The notes below the pieces were generated by a model that saw only the letters and a program-made list of their open reading frames with translations, was not told where the DNA came from and searched no databases. Both the position numbers and the translations under genes were made by a program. Positions 1-8,111 of a stretch of DNA of 64,000 nt are shown here, in pieces; the stretch's first letter is position 1; the number at the start of each line of letters is the position of its first letter. The DNA lies in contig NZ_JALJDX010000222.1 in assembly GCF_022952855.1 (NCBI RefSeq), positions 248,001 to 312,000 on the forward strand, in the 5' to 3' direction. This DNA comes from Pseudomonas sp. RGM2987 (GTDB taxonomy: Bacteria > Pseudomonadota > Gammaproteobacteria > Pseudomonadales > Pseudomonadaceae).

Positions 1-91
1 TCCTGCGCCTGTACAACCCTGGCAGGCGCGACGTACATCGATAGATCGCTGATCATATGAAAGCCTTCAGAGGATTGTGATCGGCTCCAGC

Positions 92-1420
92 TCACAGTAA
101 AAAACTGTTCGCAGGTGCTTTCAAACCCAAGCGGTCCCTTAGCGTGCCGGGTTCATATTCCTTACGGAAAACCTCTTTGGCTTGCAGCAACGGCACGACA
201 GCGCGGGTGAATGTCTCGAAGTCGGTGGGCAAGAACGGAAACATCAGGTTGTAGCCATCGACGGCATTCGACTCGTACAGCTGCGAAAGCTTATCGGCAA
301 TGTGCTCGGCCGTTCCGATCAGCAGCCAGGTACTGGAACTCTTGACCAGTCGACGCCCTATTTCACGGATGGACAAGGCAGCATCGTACTTCTTGAGCAA
401 CGCCAGCTCGGTTCGGATGCCGTCGAACTCGGACTCATCCGGCAGCGCCGGCAAAGGGCCGTCTGGCGACAGTCCGGTCAAGTCGAGCCGGGTGTAGCTG
501 GAGACCAGGTCAATCGCAACGGCATCGATGATCAGGCTGTCCTCCAACTGCTGGCGCCGCTCTTGCTCGGTCTCTTCTTCCAGCACGACAGGAAGCACAC
601 CGGTAATGATTTTCAGATCACCGGGCTGCCTGCCCTTGGATTCAAGACGGCGGTTCAAATCGGCCCTGTACGCCAGTCCTTCCTCTATCGTGTTGATGAA
701 ACAGAAATGCACGTCCGCATGGGTAGCGGCCAGATTCTTGCCTGCTTCGGAGGAGCCCGCCTGGGCAAGCACGGGATAGCCTTGAGGCGGACGCGGCACG
801 TTGAGCGGACCACGTACGTTGAAATGCCCGCCCTTGTGGTGGATCGGGTGAATGCGCGACGGATCGGCGAAATCGCCGGTGCCCTTGTTGAACTCAAGCG
901 CCCCTTCCTCCCAGGAGTCCCAGAGCTGTTTGACCACACGGATGAATTCGTCGGCCCGCAGGTAACGATCACCATGTTTTGCCACCCCTGACAATCCGAA
1001 ATTGGACGCCTCCTCCTCCAGCCAGGACGTCACGATATTCCAGCTGGCTCGCCCTGAACTGAGGTAGTCCAACGAAGCAAAGTACCGGGCAATATTGAAA
1101 GGCTCGTTATAGGACGTCGAGGCGGTCCCCATCAGACCGATGTGATCGGTCACGGCGGCCAGGGCGGATAACAGCGTAATGGGTTCGAGCCGGGCATTGG
1201 CGTAGTGCCTCAACCCGCTGGCCACGGAGTCCCAAACCGCCACGTGATCCGCCACGAAGACCGCATCGAACTTCGCCGCCTCGGCCGCCTGCACCAGTTT
1301 CACGTAATAACCCAGCGTCAGGACTTCATGGGTCGGTGACTGCGGATGGCGCCAGGAAAAACGATGGTCCCCTTGGGGATTAAAGAAGAACAAATTCAGA
1401 ATCATGCTTTTATTGGACAT
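92..1420 (-). CDS. LLM-class flavin-dependent monooxygenase (NtaA/SnaA/DszA family)
   Basis: A 442-residue protein of the bacterial-luciferase-like superfamily. The opening ILNLFFFNPQGDH, the segment FDAVFVADHVAVWD and the later GRASWNIVTSW and QAGSSEAGKNLAA blocks are typical of the NtaA/SnaA/DszA branch, which uses reduced FMN from a separate reductase to oxygenate small N- or S-containing substrates. No reductase gene is visible nearby. A strong Shine-Dalgarno GGAGG sits four bases before the ATG at 1420, which fixes the start. It lies 34 bases after the osmoprotectant-type binding protein gene on the same strand and is probably the last gene of a six-gene operon with the transporter and the desaturase. 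This suggests it attacks the imported compound, but the substrate cannot be read from the sequence. Family call is firm, role is inference. Confidence 0.88.
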   Translation of the reverse strand: MSNKSMILNLFFFNPQGDHRFSWRHPQSPTHEVLTLGYYVKLVQAAEAAKFDAVFVADHVAVWDSVASGLRHYANARLEPITLLSALAAVTDHIGLMGTASTSYNEPFNIARYFASLDYLSSGRASWNIVTSWLEEEASNFGLSGVAKHGDRYLRADEFIRVVKQLWDSWEEGALEFNKGTGDFADPSRIHPIHHKGGHFNVRGPLNVPRPPQGYPVLAQAGSSEAGKNLAATHADVHFCFINTIEEGLAYRADLNRRLESKGRQPGDLKIITGVLPVVLEEETEQERRQQLEDSLIIDAVAIDLVSSYTRLDLTGLSPDGPLPALPDESEFDGIRTELALLKKYDAALSIREIGRRLVKSSSTWLLIGTAEHIADKLSQLYESNAVDGYNLMFPFLPTDFETFTRAVVPLLQAKEVFRKEYEPGTLRDRLGLKAPANSFLL

Positions 1421-1454
1421 AACGCCTCCGGGCCCCTTGCTCCATTGCCTTCAA

Positions 1455-2360
1455 TCAGCGAGTGGTCTTGACGGTGTTTTCGGCAACCCATTGCGCCGCG
1501 ACCTTGGCTGGATCCTTGTGATCGATATCAACCAGGCGATTAAGCTGCTTGAGGTCGGCATCGGTCAGCTTTGCGGAGACTTCGTTGAGCACCTGGGTGA
1601 CTTCAGGCGTGAGCAACGCCTTGCGCCCCAGTGGCGTAATGTTCTGCAAGGGTTGTTGGTGCTTGTCGTCCTCAAGGACAACCCAGGGTTCTTTCGCCAG
1701 GATGCCTTGCGTGGAAACAACGGTGGCGACGTCGATAGCGCCGGAGTTCAACGCCAGCCGCGACAAGGGCCCGCCCATGTCCAGTGATTTGACGCTCTTG
1801 AAGTTGATGCCGTAGACCGCCTTCAACCCGGGCAGGCCCAATGCGGAAGTTGCGACTTCGGGTGGGCCACCCAACGTCAATTCACCCGAGACAGGCGCCA
1901 GGTCGGACAAGGTGCGCAAGTTGTACTTTTCGGCAGTCGTCTTGGTAACGGCCCAGGCGGTAATGGAGCCAACCGAAGAAGGCTCGAGCAGTTGCAGGTC
2001 CGCCGGCAACTTCTGCTTCAAGGCACTGACGATTTGCTCCTGGCTGGTCAAGGCAGTTTTGCTGTCATAGAAACTCAGCAGCGACCCTATGTACTCGGGC
2101 ACTACATCGACATCGCCGTTCTCCAGCGCCTTGGCGATGATCTGGCGATTGCCCAGGTTAAGCCGGGTCTTGACGTCTATCCCTTGGCTTTTCAGGGCTG
2201 ACGCATAGATGTTGGCGAGGATGGTCTGCTCGGAAAAATTGGCCCCGCCAATGGTGATCGATTGAGCACTGGCGAACGTGCTGCCCACCAACAGGCCCAA
2301 GCCCAGCAACAATGAAGCCGGGAGCGGCAGGCGCGCCTTCAAGCGTAGTGTTCTTTTCAT
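1455..2360 (-). CDS. OpuBC/YehZ-type osmoprotectant ABC transporter substrate-binding protein
   Basis: A 301-residue periplasmic binding protein of the OpuBC/OsmF/YehZ family. After a signal peptide (basic start MKRTLRLKAR, hydrophobic LLLGLGLLVGS, cleavage near ASAQS) comes the family opening ITIGGANFSEQTILANIYA, then GDVDVVPEYIGSLL and GGPPEVATS. Known members bind glycine betaine, choline, carnitine or, in some species, ergothioneine. The ATG at 2360 is preferred over the longer frame (2393) because GAGGTG lies just upstream and the signal peptide then begins correctly. It follows the two permease genes closely (48 bases) on the same strand. The ligand is not predictable by eye; the neighbouring monooxygenase and desaturase make a catabolic rather than purely osmotic role possible. 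Confidence 0.85.
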   Translation of the reverse strand: MKRTLRLKARLPLPASLLLGLGLLVGSTFASAQSITIGGANFSEQTILANIYASALKSQGIDVKTRLNLGNRQIIAKALENGDVDVVPEYIGSLLSFYDSKTALTSQEQIVSALKQKLPADLQLLEPSSVGSITAWAVTKTTAEKYNLRTLSDLAPVSGELTLGGPPEVATSALGLPGLKAVYGINFKSVKSLDMGGPLSRLALNSGAIDVATVVSTQGILAKEPWVVLEDDKHQQPLQNITPLGRKALLTPEVTQVLNEVSAKLTDADLKQLNRLVDIDHKDPAKVAAQWVAENTVKTTR

Positions 2361-2408
2361 TTTGATTTTCACCTCTGCAGCATTAACGGGCACTTCAAAT
2401 GCCCATGA

Positions 2409-3092
2409 TCAAGTAGCGCTCAGCTCGACGCCGCTCGCTCGCCATTTTCGAAGCATTAATTTTTCTATGAGAGAGCAGATCCACTCGCTGACGATGGCCA
2501 GGGCCGACACCACCAATGCCCCGCCAATGATTTGCGGGGTGTCATTGCGTCCGAGCCCGTCAATGAGAAACCTGCCGAGCCCGCCGAACCCCGCATAGGC
2601 GGCGATGGTGGCCGTTGCAATCAGTTGCACCAGGGCGGATCGGAATCCGGAGAAGATCAGCGGGAACGCCAAGGGCAATTCGAGCTGGATAAACATCTGT
2701 GCCCTGCGCATCCCCATCGACCGGGCGGCCTGCTTCAGCGACGAATCGACTTGATCGATCCCGACATAAGTGTTGGTCAATATCGGCGGGATGCTCATGG
2801 TGACCAAGGCTATGATCACCGTGCTGGTTTCATAGCCAATGACCATGATTGCAAGTATCACGATACCGAGCGAAGGCAATGCTCGCCCGATATTGAATAC
2901 GCCTATCGCCACTTGGGCGCCTTTACGATAGTTAGCCAGCAGTACGCCGAGCGGCAACGCGATCCCACAGGCAATGGCAAGGCTTAGAGACACGTAATAA
3001 ACATGCTCTGCCAACCGAGTTAGAATGCCGTTCTCGCCCCACCAGTTTTCTGCAAGCGAAAACCACAGGCACACATCCGCGAACATATTCAT
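2409..3092 (-). CDS. OpuBB/YehW-type ABC transporter permease (second copy)
   Basis: A 227-residue inner-membrane permease of the betaine/choline family with about six hydrophobic segments. The permease loop reads EAx-like as QAARSMGMRRAQMFIQLELPLAFPLIFSGFRSA, followed by ATIAAYAGFGGLGRFLIDGL, the pattern that docks on the ATPase. The start is set at the ATG at 3092, which overlaps the TAA of the preceding permease gene as TAATG, a one-base overlap indicating translational coupling. A longer in-frame start at 3116 is less likely. Two different permeases, one ATPase and one binding protein are the usual makeup of OpuB/YehZYXW systems, so this is probably one half of a permease heterodimer. Confidence 0.85.
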   Translation of the reverse strand: MNMFADVCLWFSLAENWWGENGILTRLAEHVYYVSLSLAIACGIALPLGVLLANYRKGAQVAIGVFNIGRALPSLGIVILAIMVIGYETSTVIIALVTMSIPPILTNTYVGIDQVDSSLKQAARSMGMRRAQMFIQLELPLAFPLIFSGFRSALVQLIATATIAAYAGFGGLGRFLIDGLGRNDTPQIIGGALVVSALAIVSEWICSLIEKLMLRKWRASGVELSAT

Positions 3093-3721
3093 TAGCGCAC
3101 CCAGGGAACCAGCCACTTATCGATGGAATAAAACAGAAAATCAAAACACAGCGCCAACAGCACGGTCAGGAACAAGCTGACCGCCACAGGCGTGGTGAAG
3201 CTCTGTGCCAGGCCGGTAATAAAGAGCTGTCCCAGCCCACCTTGACCAATCAACGCGGTAACCGTGACCAGCCCGACCAGGGTCACCGATGTCGTTCGCA
3301 ACCCTGCCAATAACGAAGGCAGCGCCAACGGAAGTTCAACCCCCAGGAATCGCTGCATGCGCGTATAGCCCAGTGCACGGGCTTCCTCCAGTACGTCCGG
3401 GGGATTGCTCGAAAGTCCCGCCAGGGTGTTCTGTAGAACAATGAGCAAGGAATACAGGCTCAAACCAATCACCGCCGTTGTCTTGGACAAACCGGTAAAA
3501 GGCATGATCAAAATAAACAGGGCCAGGGACGGCACGGTAAAAAGTATGCCGCTTAGATAAATCATCGGTCCCGCCAACCCGGGCTTCCACAACGTCAACA
3601 AGACCATGGCGCCCGCTAACAACAGGCCGATGCACAGCCCGGAGATCACCAACTGGATATGGTCCAACAACAGCTGGGCGATCTGCTGCCAGTTTTCAAT
3701 GATCCAGGGCCAGTCAATCAT
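3092..3721 (-). CDS. OpuBB/YehY-type ABC transporter permease (first copy)
   Basis: A 209-residue integral-membrane permease. It has the same fold as the following gene: hydrophobic helices, then LEEARALGYTRMQRFLGVELPLALPSLLAGLRT and TALIGQGGLGQLFITGL. The ATG at 3721 overlaps the TGA of the ATPase gene by four bases (ATGA), so I use it in place of the longer frame beginning at 3781. It forms the membrane channel with the downstream permease. The N-terminal segment MIDWPWIIENWQQI followed by a membrane helix is typical of this subfamily. Substrate as for the binding protein: probably a quaternary ammonium or related zwitterionic compound, unproven. Confidence 0.85.
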   Translation of the reverse strand: MIDWPWIIENWQQIAQLLLDHIQLVISGLCIGLLLAGAMVLLTLWKPGLAGPMIYLSGILFTVPSLALFILIMPFTGLSKTTAVIGLSLYSLLIVLQNTLAGLSSNPPDVLEEARALGYTRMQRFLGVELPLALPSLLAGLRTTSVTLVGLVTVTALIGQGGLGQLFITGLAQSFTTPVAVSLFLTVLLALCFDFLFYSIDKWLVPWVR

Positions 3722-4749
3722 TGCGCACTTCCGAAGCGGCTTGTATTGAGTGCGCTGTGAAGACTGGCAATTGAGAGACAACCGTCGTAACCGCCCTTCT
3801 CGTCCAGCCTCACAACTACACCGATCGGGGCGGTCAGAATTTTAACCAGTGCCTGATGCAACGAGTCATTGCTCGAAACCGTTGTAAGCTCGGGCACAGG
3901 CACATTCGAGTCACTGACCCATTTCAACGGCGTGGCTTGATCGTCCAGCAGGAGTTTGAATGTGCAATCGATTTCATCCGCAGGAAGGTCAGCGACCTTC
4001 ATGAGCGAAAGTCTTTTCAGCAAGGGATCCTTGCCGATAAAGTTCTTCACGAACTCGTTGGCCGGATGGGCGAGGATATTTTGAGGTGTATCGAATTGAA
4101 CAAGCTTTCCCTCGCCCTCGAAAACAGCGATCCGGTCAGCAATCCTGATAGCCTCCTCCATATCATGGGTCACCAGGATGATGGTCTTGTGCAAACGCCG
4201 CTGAAGCGCAACCAGTTCGTCTTGAAGTCGTTCGCGAATGACCGGATCGAGCGCCGCGAAGGGTTCGTCCATCAATACGACCGGCGGGTCCGAGGCCAAT
4301 GCTCTTGCCAGAGCGACACGACTTTGCTGCCCCCCCGACAATTGATTGGGGTAGCGGTCGAGGAACTCCGGCTGTAGTCCGACCAGGGAAATCAACTCGC
4401 CCACCCGCTCACGGATCTTGTGCTTGCTCCAGCCCAGGAGCCGCGGTACAGCACTAATGTTTTCGGCAACCGTCTGGTGAGGAAACAAGGCTGAGCTCTG
4501 CATCATGAAGCCAATGCCACGGCGAAGCGTAACGACGTCAAGCTCATCGGTCGCAACGTCATTGACATAGACGCGGCCGCTGTCCTGGATATCCAGGCGG
4601 TTGATCATCCGCAAAATGGTGGTTTTGCCACAACCGCTGGGTCCGACGAACACACAGATTTCACCCTCACGGACATGCAGCGTCAGATCGCTCACGGCCA
4701 TGCGTGGGTTGCCTTTATGGGTCTTCTTGATGGCTTCAAAACGTATCAT
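3718..4749 (-). CDS. OpuBA/ProV-type ABC transporter ATPase with C-terminal CBS-like region
   Basis: A 343-residue ATPase. Walker A is GPSGCGKTT, the signature is LSGGQQSRVALARALASDPPVVLMDEPFAALD (signature, Walker B and D-loop in one run), and the switch His is in VTHDMEEA. The C-terminal 110 residues (PELTTVSSNDSLHQALVKILTAPIGVVV) resemble a single CBS-like regulatory module of the ProV/OpuA class. The start is placed at ATG 4749, MIRFEAIKK, because the longer frame (4851) overlaps the desaturase gene and has non-homologous sequence before this point. It energises the two permeases encoded immediately downstream with a four-base overlap. The 19-base gap from the desaturase suggests the desaturase heads the operon. 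Confidence 0.87.
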   Translation of the reverse strand: MIRFEAIKKTHKGNPRMAVSDLTLHVREGEICVFVGPSGCGKTTILRMINRLDIQDSGRVYVNDVATDELDVVTLRRGIGFMMQSSALFPHQTVAENISAVPRLLGWSKHKIRERVGELISLVGLQPEFLDRYPNQLSGGQQSRVALARALASDPPVVLMDEPFAALDPVIRERLQDELVALQRRLHKTIILVTHDMEEAIRIADRIAVFEGEGKLVQFDTPQNILAHPANEFVKNFIGKDPLLKRLSLMKVADLPADEIDCTFKLLLDDQATPLKWVSDSNVPVPELTTVSSNDSLHQALVKILTAPIGVVVRLDEKGGYDGCLSIASLHSALNTSRFGSAQ

Positions 4750-4768
4750 TTTCCGACGCCTTTGATAT

Positions 4769-5713
4769 TTATTGCCTGGCAGGATGACGAGGACAATCCA
4801 CGGGACTGACCAGATGCCTGTGCAACAATTGGAAGTAGCCGTGAATGACATAGCCGTTGTTCCGGGCTATCCATTGCTCGCGCCTGGCTCTGTACACCCG
4901 GGGTAAATAAAACCAGGGCAACCCGGGAAGATCGTGATGTACCAAATGAAGATTCAAGTTCAGAAAGAGCCAGCTCAAGAGTCCTGAGGATTCGTTGAGG
5001 ACCGTGCGGTGTTCTGGCAGCGCTGACGGCCGATGCTCGTAGAATGACCGGATCATTGAAATGGACAGGGCCGGCAGCGAAACCAGGAGTAGGTACTGCA
5101 CGGCACTGATGGCGCTGAATTGCTCAACCAAAGCCAGCAGCACCACGACACTGGGCACATGAACTGCCCACACCTGCCAGGTGCTGCGTCCCGTGCGAAA
5201 CAGCCCCCTGATCTCGCTCCCCAGAAAGGCCATCACGGCCAATGGCGCTCCCATCAGCAAGCGACCGCCTAACGTCTTATTGGCCCACAGCAAGACCTTC
5301 AGATAACCGGGTGACTGCAACCAGAAGTCACGGGTGACGTAGCGACTTTCCGGATCGCGACCGGGCACTGTCAGGTCCGCGTCGTTGTGATGCGCCAGGT
5401 GCGTGTCTCTATAAATATCGTAGGGGTACCACACCGCGAATGGCAGCAATCCCAGGGCTCTGTTCAGGGCAGGCCAACGGGTGGGGTGACCGTGGATCAG
5501 CTCATGCTGAATCGACATCCAGAGCACCACCAGTGGGATAAGCACAACGATGGTGAACAGTTCGCCAAAGGCCTGCCCGTAGAAGATGACCAGTATCCAG
5601 CCCAGATAGAATCCGCCCAGCAACAGCCAGGTAGGCCATTGCGTTCGGCTGGTAAAGGTAGTGCTTAACTTAACGATTTCAGCTCGATGAGCTTCGTCCA
5701 GATAGTTCGGCAT
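4769..5713 (-). CDS. Membrane fatty-acid desaturase family protein
   Basis: A 314-residue membrane di-iron protein. Three histidine boxes are visible: HELIHGH, HLAHH and LHLVHHD, separated by long hydrophobic segments as in the fatty-acid desaturase/alkane hydroxylase superfamily. The family includes lipid desaturases but also enzymes acting on other substrates, so the substrate is uncertain. The ATG at 5713 (MPNYLDEAH) is chosen as the first methionine before conserved sequence; a GTG at 5752 is an alternative, and neither has a strong ribosome-binding site. It is the first gene of the minus-strand run with the OpuB-type transporter and the flavin monooxygenase. The combination is unusual for a plain osmoprotectant system and is the main reason to suspect a catabolic operon. 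Confidence 0.82.
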   Translation of the reverse strand: MPNYLDEAHRAEIVKLSTTFTSRTQWPTWLLLGGFYLGWILVIFYGQAFGELFTIVVLIPLVVLWMSIQHELIHGHPTRWPALNRALGLLPFAVWYPYDIYRDTHLAHHNDADLTVPGRDPESRYVTRDFWLQSPGYLKVLLWANKTLGGRLLMGAPLAVMAFLGSEIRGLFRTGRSTWQVWAVHVPSVVVLLALVEQFSAISAVQYLLLVSLPALSISMIRSFYEHRPSALPEHRTVLNESSGLLSWLFLNLNLHLVHHDLPGLPWFYLPRVYRARREQWIARNNGYVIHGYFQLLHRHLVSPVDCPRHPARQ

Positions 5714-6095
5714 GATGCAAAGTCGCGGCAAGGACTGTAGGCGCCCAGTCACTCATGCTCCAAGCCGTCACCCTGTTAGATCGGGTAGATACTTGAAAAT
5801 GACTGGCCAGACTTACGGTATGGAAGTGTCCAACGGCGCTGCTTCACATCGCGTAGAGAAGAAATGCCAGGCCCTCGCTGATTGCACTGCAGGCTTCACT
5901 GTTGGCTTGGACAGGGAGAGGTTTGCCGGTGACTGATGGAACGGCAATGGAGGTATTACAGCTGACGCGAATAACGCCGGAATGAAAAATCCCCGGCGCT
6001 CCGTCAGAAGACGAAGTTACAAGGCTGATTCGAGAAATTCGGGCGCCGGACATAGTCATACCATTGAATAATGTTGAACATATCCGGCGGTCCGG

Positions 6096-6124
6096 TTGAC
6101 GCAATCTAGCATGATGACTAATAC
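6096..6124 (+). promoter_or_regulatory. Orphan sigma-70-like promoter
   Basis: TTGACG at 6096-6101 and TAATAC at 6119-6124 are spaced by 17 bases, a close match to the consensus. It points rightward, where no plus-strand gene follows before the hairpin at 6179-6203. It could drive a small RNA of about 70 nt or antisense transcription into the dat-like gene, or be a chance match. Confidence 0.3.
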
Positions 6125-6178
6125 GATCAAGCAATAAATTGTCTTATGCTTATTTCCAAAAAGAATATCAATCGCCAC

Positions 6179-6203
6179 GGCTGCCCCGACAAATCGGGCA
6201 GCC
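6179..6203 (-). terminator. Hairpin terminator after the dat-like gene
   Basis: The stem GGCTGCCC(C)GA pairs with TCGGGCAGCC across a CAAA loop with one bulged C. Read leftward from the aminotransferase stop (6227) it is followed, after about 14 bases, by a short T run. It fits an intrinsic terminator for the mbtH-dat unit. Confidence 0.6.
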
Positions 6204-6226
6204 GCTCTAAGCGTTATCGCTAGGTT

Positions 6227-7657
6227 TCACGCGATGTGCAGCGTCCTTCCCTTGACCTCTTCCAGAGCATTGGCCAAGGCAACCTGGAAACGCTCGACCA
6301 ACAAGTCGACTTCTTCAGGCTGGATAATCAACGGCGGCAGGAATCGCACCACGGCGCCATGGCGTCCTCCCAGTTCCAGAATGACCCCCAGGCGCAGGCA
6401 CTGGCGCTGAATCGCCTGGGCCAAGGCCGTATCCGCGGCCGGTACACGATGATCGCTCGGCTTGTCGCTGACGATCTCCACGCCCACCATCAGGCCCCGG
6501 CCACGCACATCGCCCAGGCACGCGTAATCGCCTTGCAACCGACGCAGTTGCGCCATCAGTCGTTGCCCCATGACCTCGGCGTGTCCAGGCAAGTCTTCAC
6601 TGATGATGTGGCGCAGCGTCGCCGCCCCCGCCGCCATCGCCATCTGATTGCCACGGAATGTGCCGGCGTGGGCGCCTGGTTTCCAGGTGTCGAGTTCTTC
6701 GCGGTACACCATGACGGCCAATGGCAACCCTCCGCCGATGGCTTTGGAAAGCACGAGGATGTCCGGCTCGATATCCGCATGTTCGAAAGCAAACAGCTTC
6801 CCGGTACGGCCCAGGCCGGTCTGTACTTCATCAATGATCAGCGCAACGCCGAACTTGCGGGTCAATTGGCGCAGTCCCTGGAGCCAGCGGATCGGCGCCG
6901 CGATCACACCGCCCTCGCCCTGCACGACTTCGACCACCACGGCTGCGGGCGGCAATACACCCGACTCCGGGTCACCGAGCAACTGCTCGATAAAATGCAG
7001 GCCTGCATCGATACCAGCCTCGCCGCCGATGCCGAACGGGCAACGGTAGTCGTAGGGGTATGGCAGGAACTGCACGTCAGCCATCATCGAGCCCAGCGCC
7101 TGTTTCGGCCCCAGGTTGCCCATCAGGCTCAGCGTTCCAAGCGTCATGCCGTGATAGCCACCGGAGAACGACAGGATCGGTTTACGTCCGGTGGCCGTCC
7201 TGGCCAGTTTCAATGCCGCCTCGACGCCATCAGCACCGGTCGGGCCGCAAAACTGGATGCGCGCATGGCGGGCAAAGTTTTCCGGCAGTGCATTGAACAG
7301 GTCTTCGACGAAACGATCCTTGACCGGTGTGGTGAGATCCAGGGTATGCAAGGGCAAGCCCGAGTCGAGCGTTTGTCGCATGGCCGCAATGGCGACCGGG
7401 TGATTGTGCCCCAGCGCTAGCGTCCCCGCCCCCGCCAGGCAATCCATGAACAATTGTCCCTGGGTATCGCGGACATAGAGCCCATGGGCCTCTTGCAGCG
7501 CCAACGGAATACGCCGCGGGTAAGACCGGGCATTCGACTCACGGGCAGCCTGGCGTTGCAGGTACGGGTTGGTGTTCAGTTCACGCGGCGCTTGCTGGCG
7601 GAACTGTTCCAGCGTGAAGGTTGCGCTGGAAGATAGACGGGGCTGGACGCTTTCCAT
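6227..7657 (-). CDS. Diaminobutyrate--2-oxoglutarate aminotransferase (PvdH/Dat type)
   Basis: A 476-residue class-III PLP aminotransferase. It makes L-2,4-diaminobutyrate from aspartate semialdehyde and glutamate. Visible marks are CGPTGADGVEAALKLAR (cofactor phosphate loop), GGYHGMTLG, IIDEVQTGLGRTG and the PLP-lysine motif LVLSKAIGGGLPL. Length and these motifs match PvdH and Dat enzymes of siderophore pathways. It follows mbtH by 37 bases on the same strand, so the two are probably co-transcribed from the Fur-box region at about 7.95 kb. Its presence agrees with the first adenylation domain of the 3154-residue NRPS, whose code reads as diaminobutyrate-specific. Many pseudomonads have a second copy for pyoverdine; this one would be dedicated to the local pathway. 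Confidence 0.9.
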   Translation of the reverse strand: MESVQPRLSSSATFTLEQFRQQAPRELNTNPYLQRQAARESNARSYPRRIPLALQEAHGLYVRDTQGQLFMDCLAGAGTLALGHNHPVAIAAMRQTLDSGLPLHTLDLTTPVKDRFVEDLFNALPENFARHARIQFCGPTGADGVEAALKLARTATGRKPILSFSGGYHGMTLGTLSLMGNLGPKQALGSMMADVQFLPYPYDYRCPFGIGGEAGIDAGLHFIEQLLGDPESGVLPPAAVVVEVVQGEGGVIAAPIRWLQGLRQLTRKFGVALIIDEVQTGLGRTGKLFAFEHADIEPDILVLSKAIGGGLPLAVMVYREELDTWKPGAHAGTFRGNQMAMAAGAATLRHIISEDLPGHAEVMGQRLMAQLRRLQGDYACLGDVRGRGLMVGVEIVSDKPSDHRVPAADTALAQAIQRQCLRLGVILELGGRHGAVVRFLPPLIIQPEEVDLLVERFQVALANALEEVKGRTLHIA

Positions 7658-7694
7658 ATTGAATCCCTGAGTGAAGAAACGCTGTCGCGGGCGA

Positions 7695-7910
7695 TCAGCC
7701 CTGTCCTTGTTCCTGCATGGCCTGGCGCAAGCTCAACGGGCGCATGTCGGTCCAGACCTTTTCGATATGGTCCAGGCACTCTTGCTTGCTGCCTTTCACG
7801 TCGAGTGCGCGCCAGCCATCGGGCACACTTCGATAATCCGGCCAGATTGAGTATTGCTCCTGCTCGTTGACTACAACCAGAAAGCGCGTATCCGGGCTGT
7901 CCAAACTCAT
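7695..7910 (-). CDS. mbtH: MbtH-like protein, NRPS adenylation-domain partner
   Basis: A 71-residue protein with the MbtH signature: F-x-V-V-V-N-x-E-x-Q-Y-S-I-W-P at residues 10-24 and GW-(x)-A then W at the C-terminal side (DGWRALDVKG, KVWTDMRPLSL). MbtH proteins bind adenylation domains and raise their solubility or activity. It lies first in a two-gene unit with the aminotransferase and is divergent from the fhuF-like gene, sharing a 200-base control region with a Fur-box-like site. It presumably serves the NRPSs encoded next door; which domains depend on it cannot be read from sequence. Confidence 0.95.
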   Translation of the reverse strand: MSLDSPDTRFLVVVNEQEQYSIWPDYRSVPDGWRALDVKGSKQECLDHIEKVWTDMRPLSLRQAMQEQGQG

Positions 7911-7955
7911 TGCTTGCTCCTTGAGGGTATGACGCGAAGGATCCTACGATACAAT

Positions 7956-7974
7956 ACTAATGGTAGCGATTCTC
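7956..7974. promoter_or_regulatory. Fur-box-like site between mbtH and fhuF-like genes
   Basis: The 19-base window starting ACTAATGGTAG matches the GATAATGATAATCATTATC consensus at 12 of 19 positions by hand count, and the A/T-rich flanks (ATTAATATTTT) extend the pattern. It sits in the divergent mbtH/fhuF-like region, 46 bases from the mbtH start, as expected for iron repression of both units. The same AATACTAATG core recurs at the NRPS operon and receptor promoters. Confidence 0.6.
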
Positions 7975-8111
7975 ATTAATATTTTAAAATATGTGCCTGT
8001 TTCTCAAAATTCATCTCGACGATGAACAGTCGCAAGACCGCAACGCCCTGTTTATACTTCGAGCCCTTCTGAACGATAACCGCTCTCAATACGCGGCCTA
8101 CGGATGAGTCG

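Larger units (their letters stand above)
5714..6226. other. Intergenic region, no convincing gene
   Basis: About 510 bases between the desaturase start and the aminotransferase end. It should hold the promoter of the desaturase operon (leftward), but I see no clear sigma-70 match in that direction. A 96-codon minus-strand open frame (5844-6134) has no recognisable domain and no ribosome-binding site and I do not call it. The stretch does contain a plus-strand promoter-like sequence (6096-6124) and a hairpin (6179-6203), listed separately. Confidence 0.6.

Noticed and set aside
5844..6134. 96-codon minus-strand frame in the gap before the desaturase
   Set aside because: No ribosome-binding site, no domain, composition unlike neighbouring proteins.
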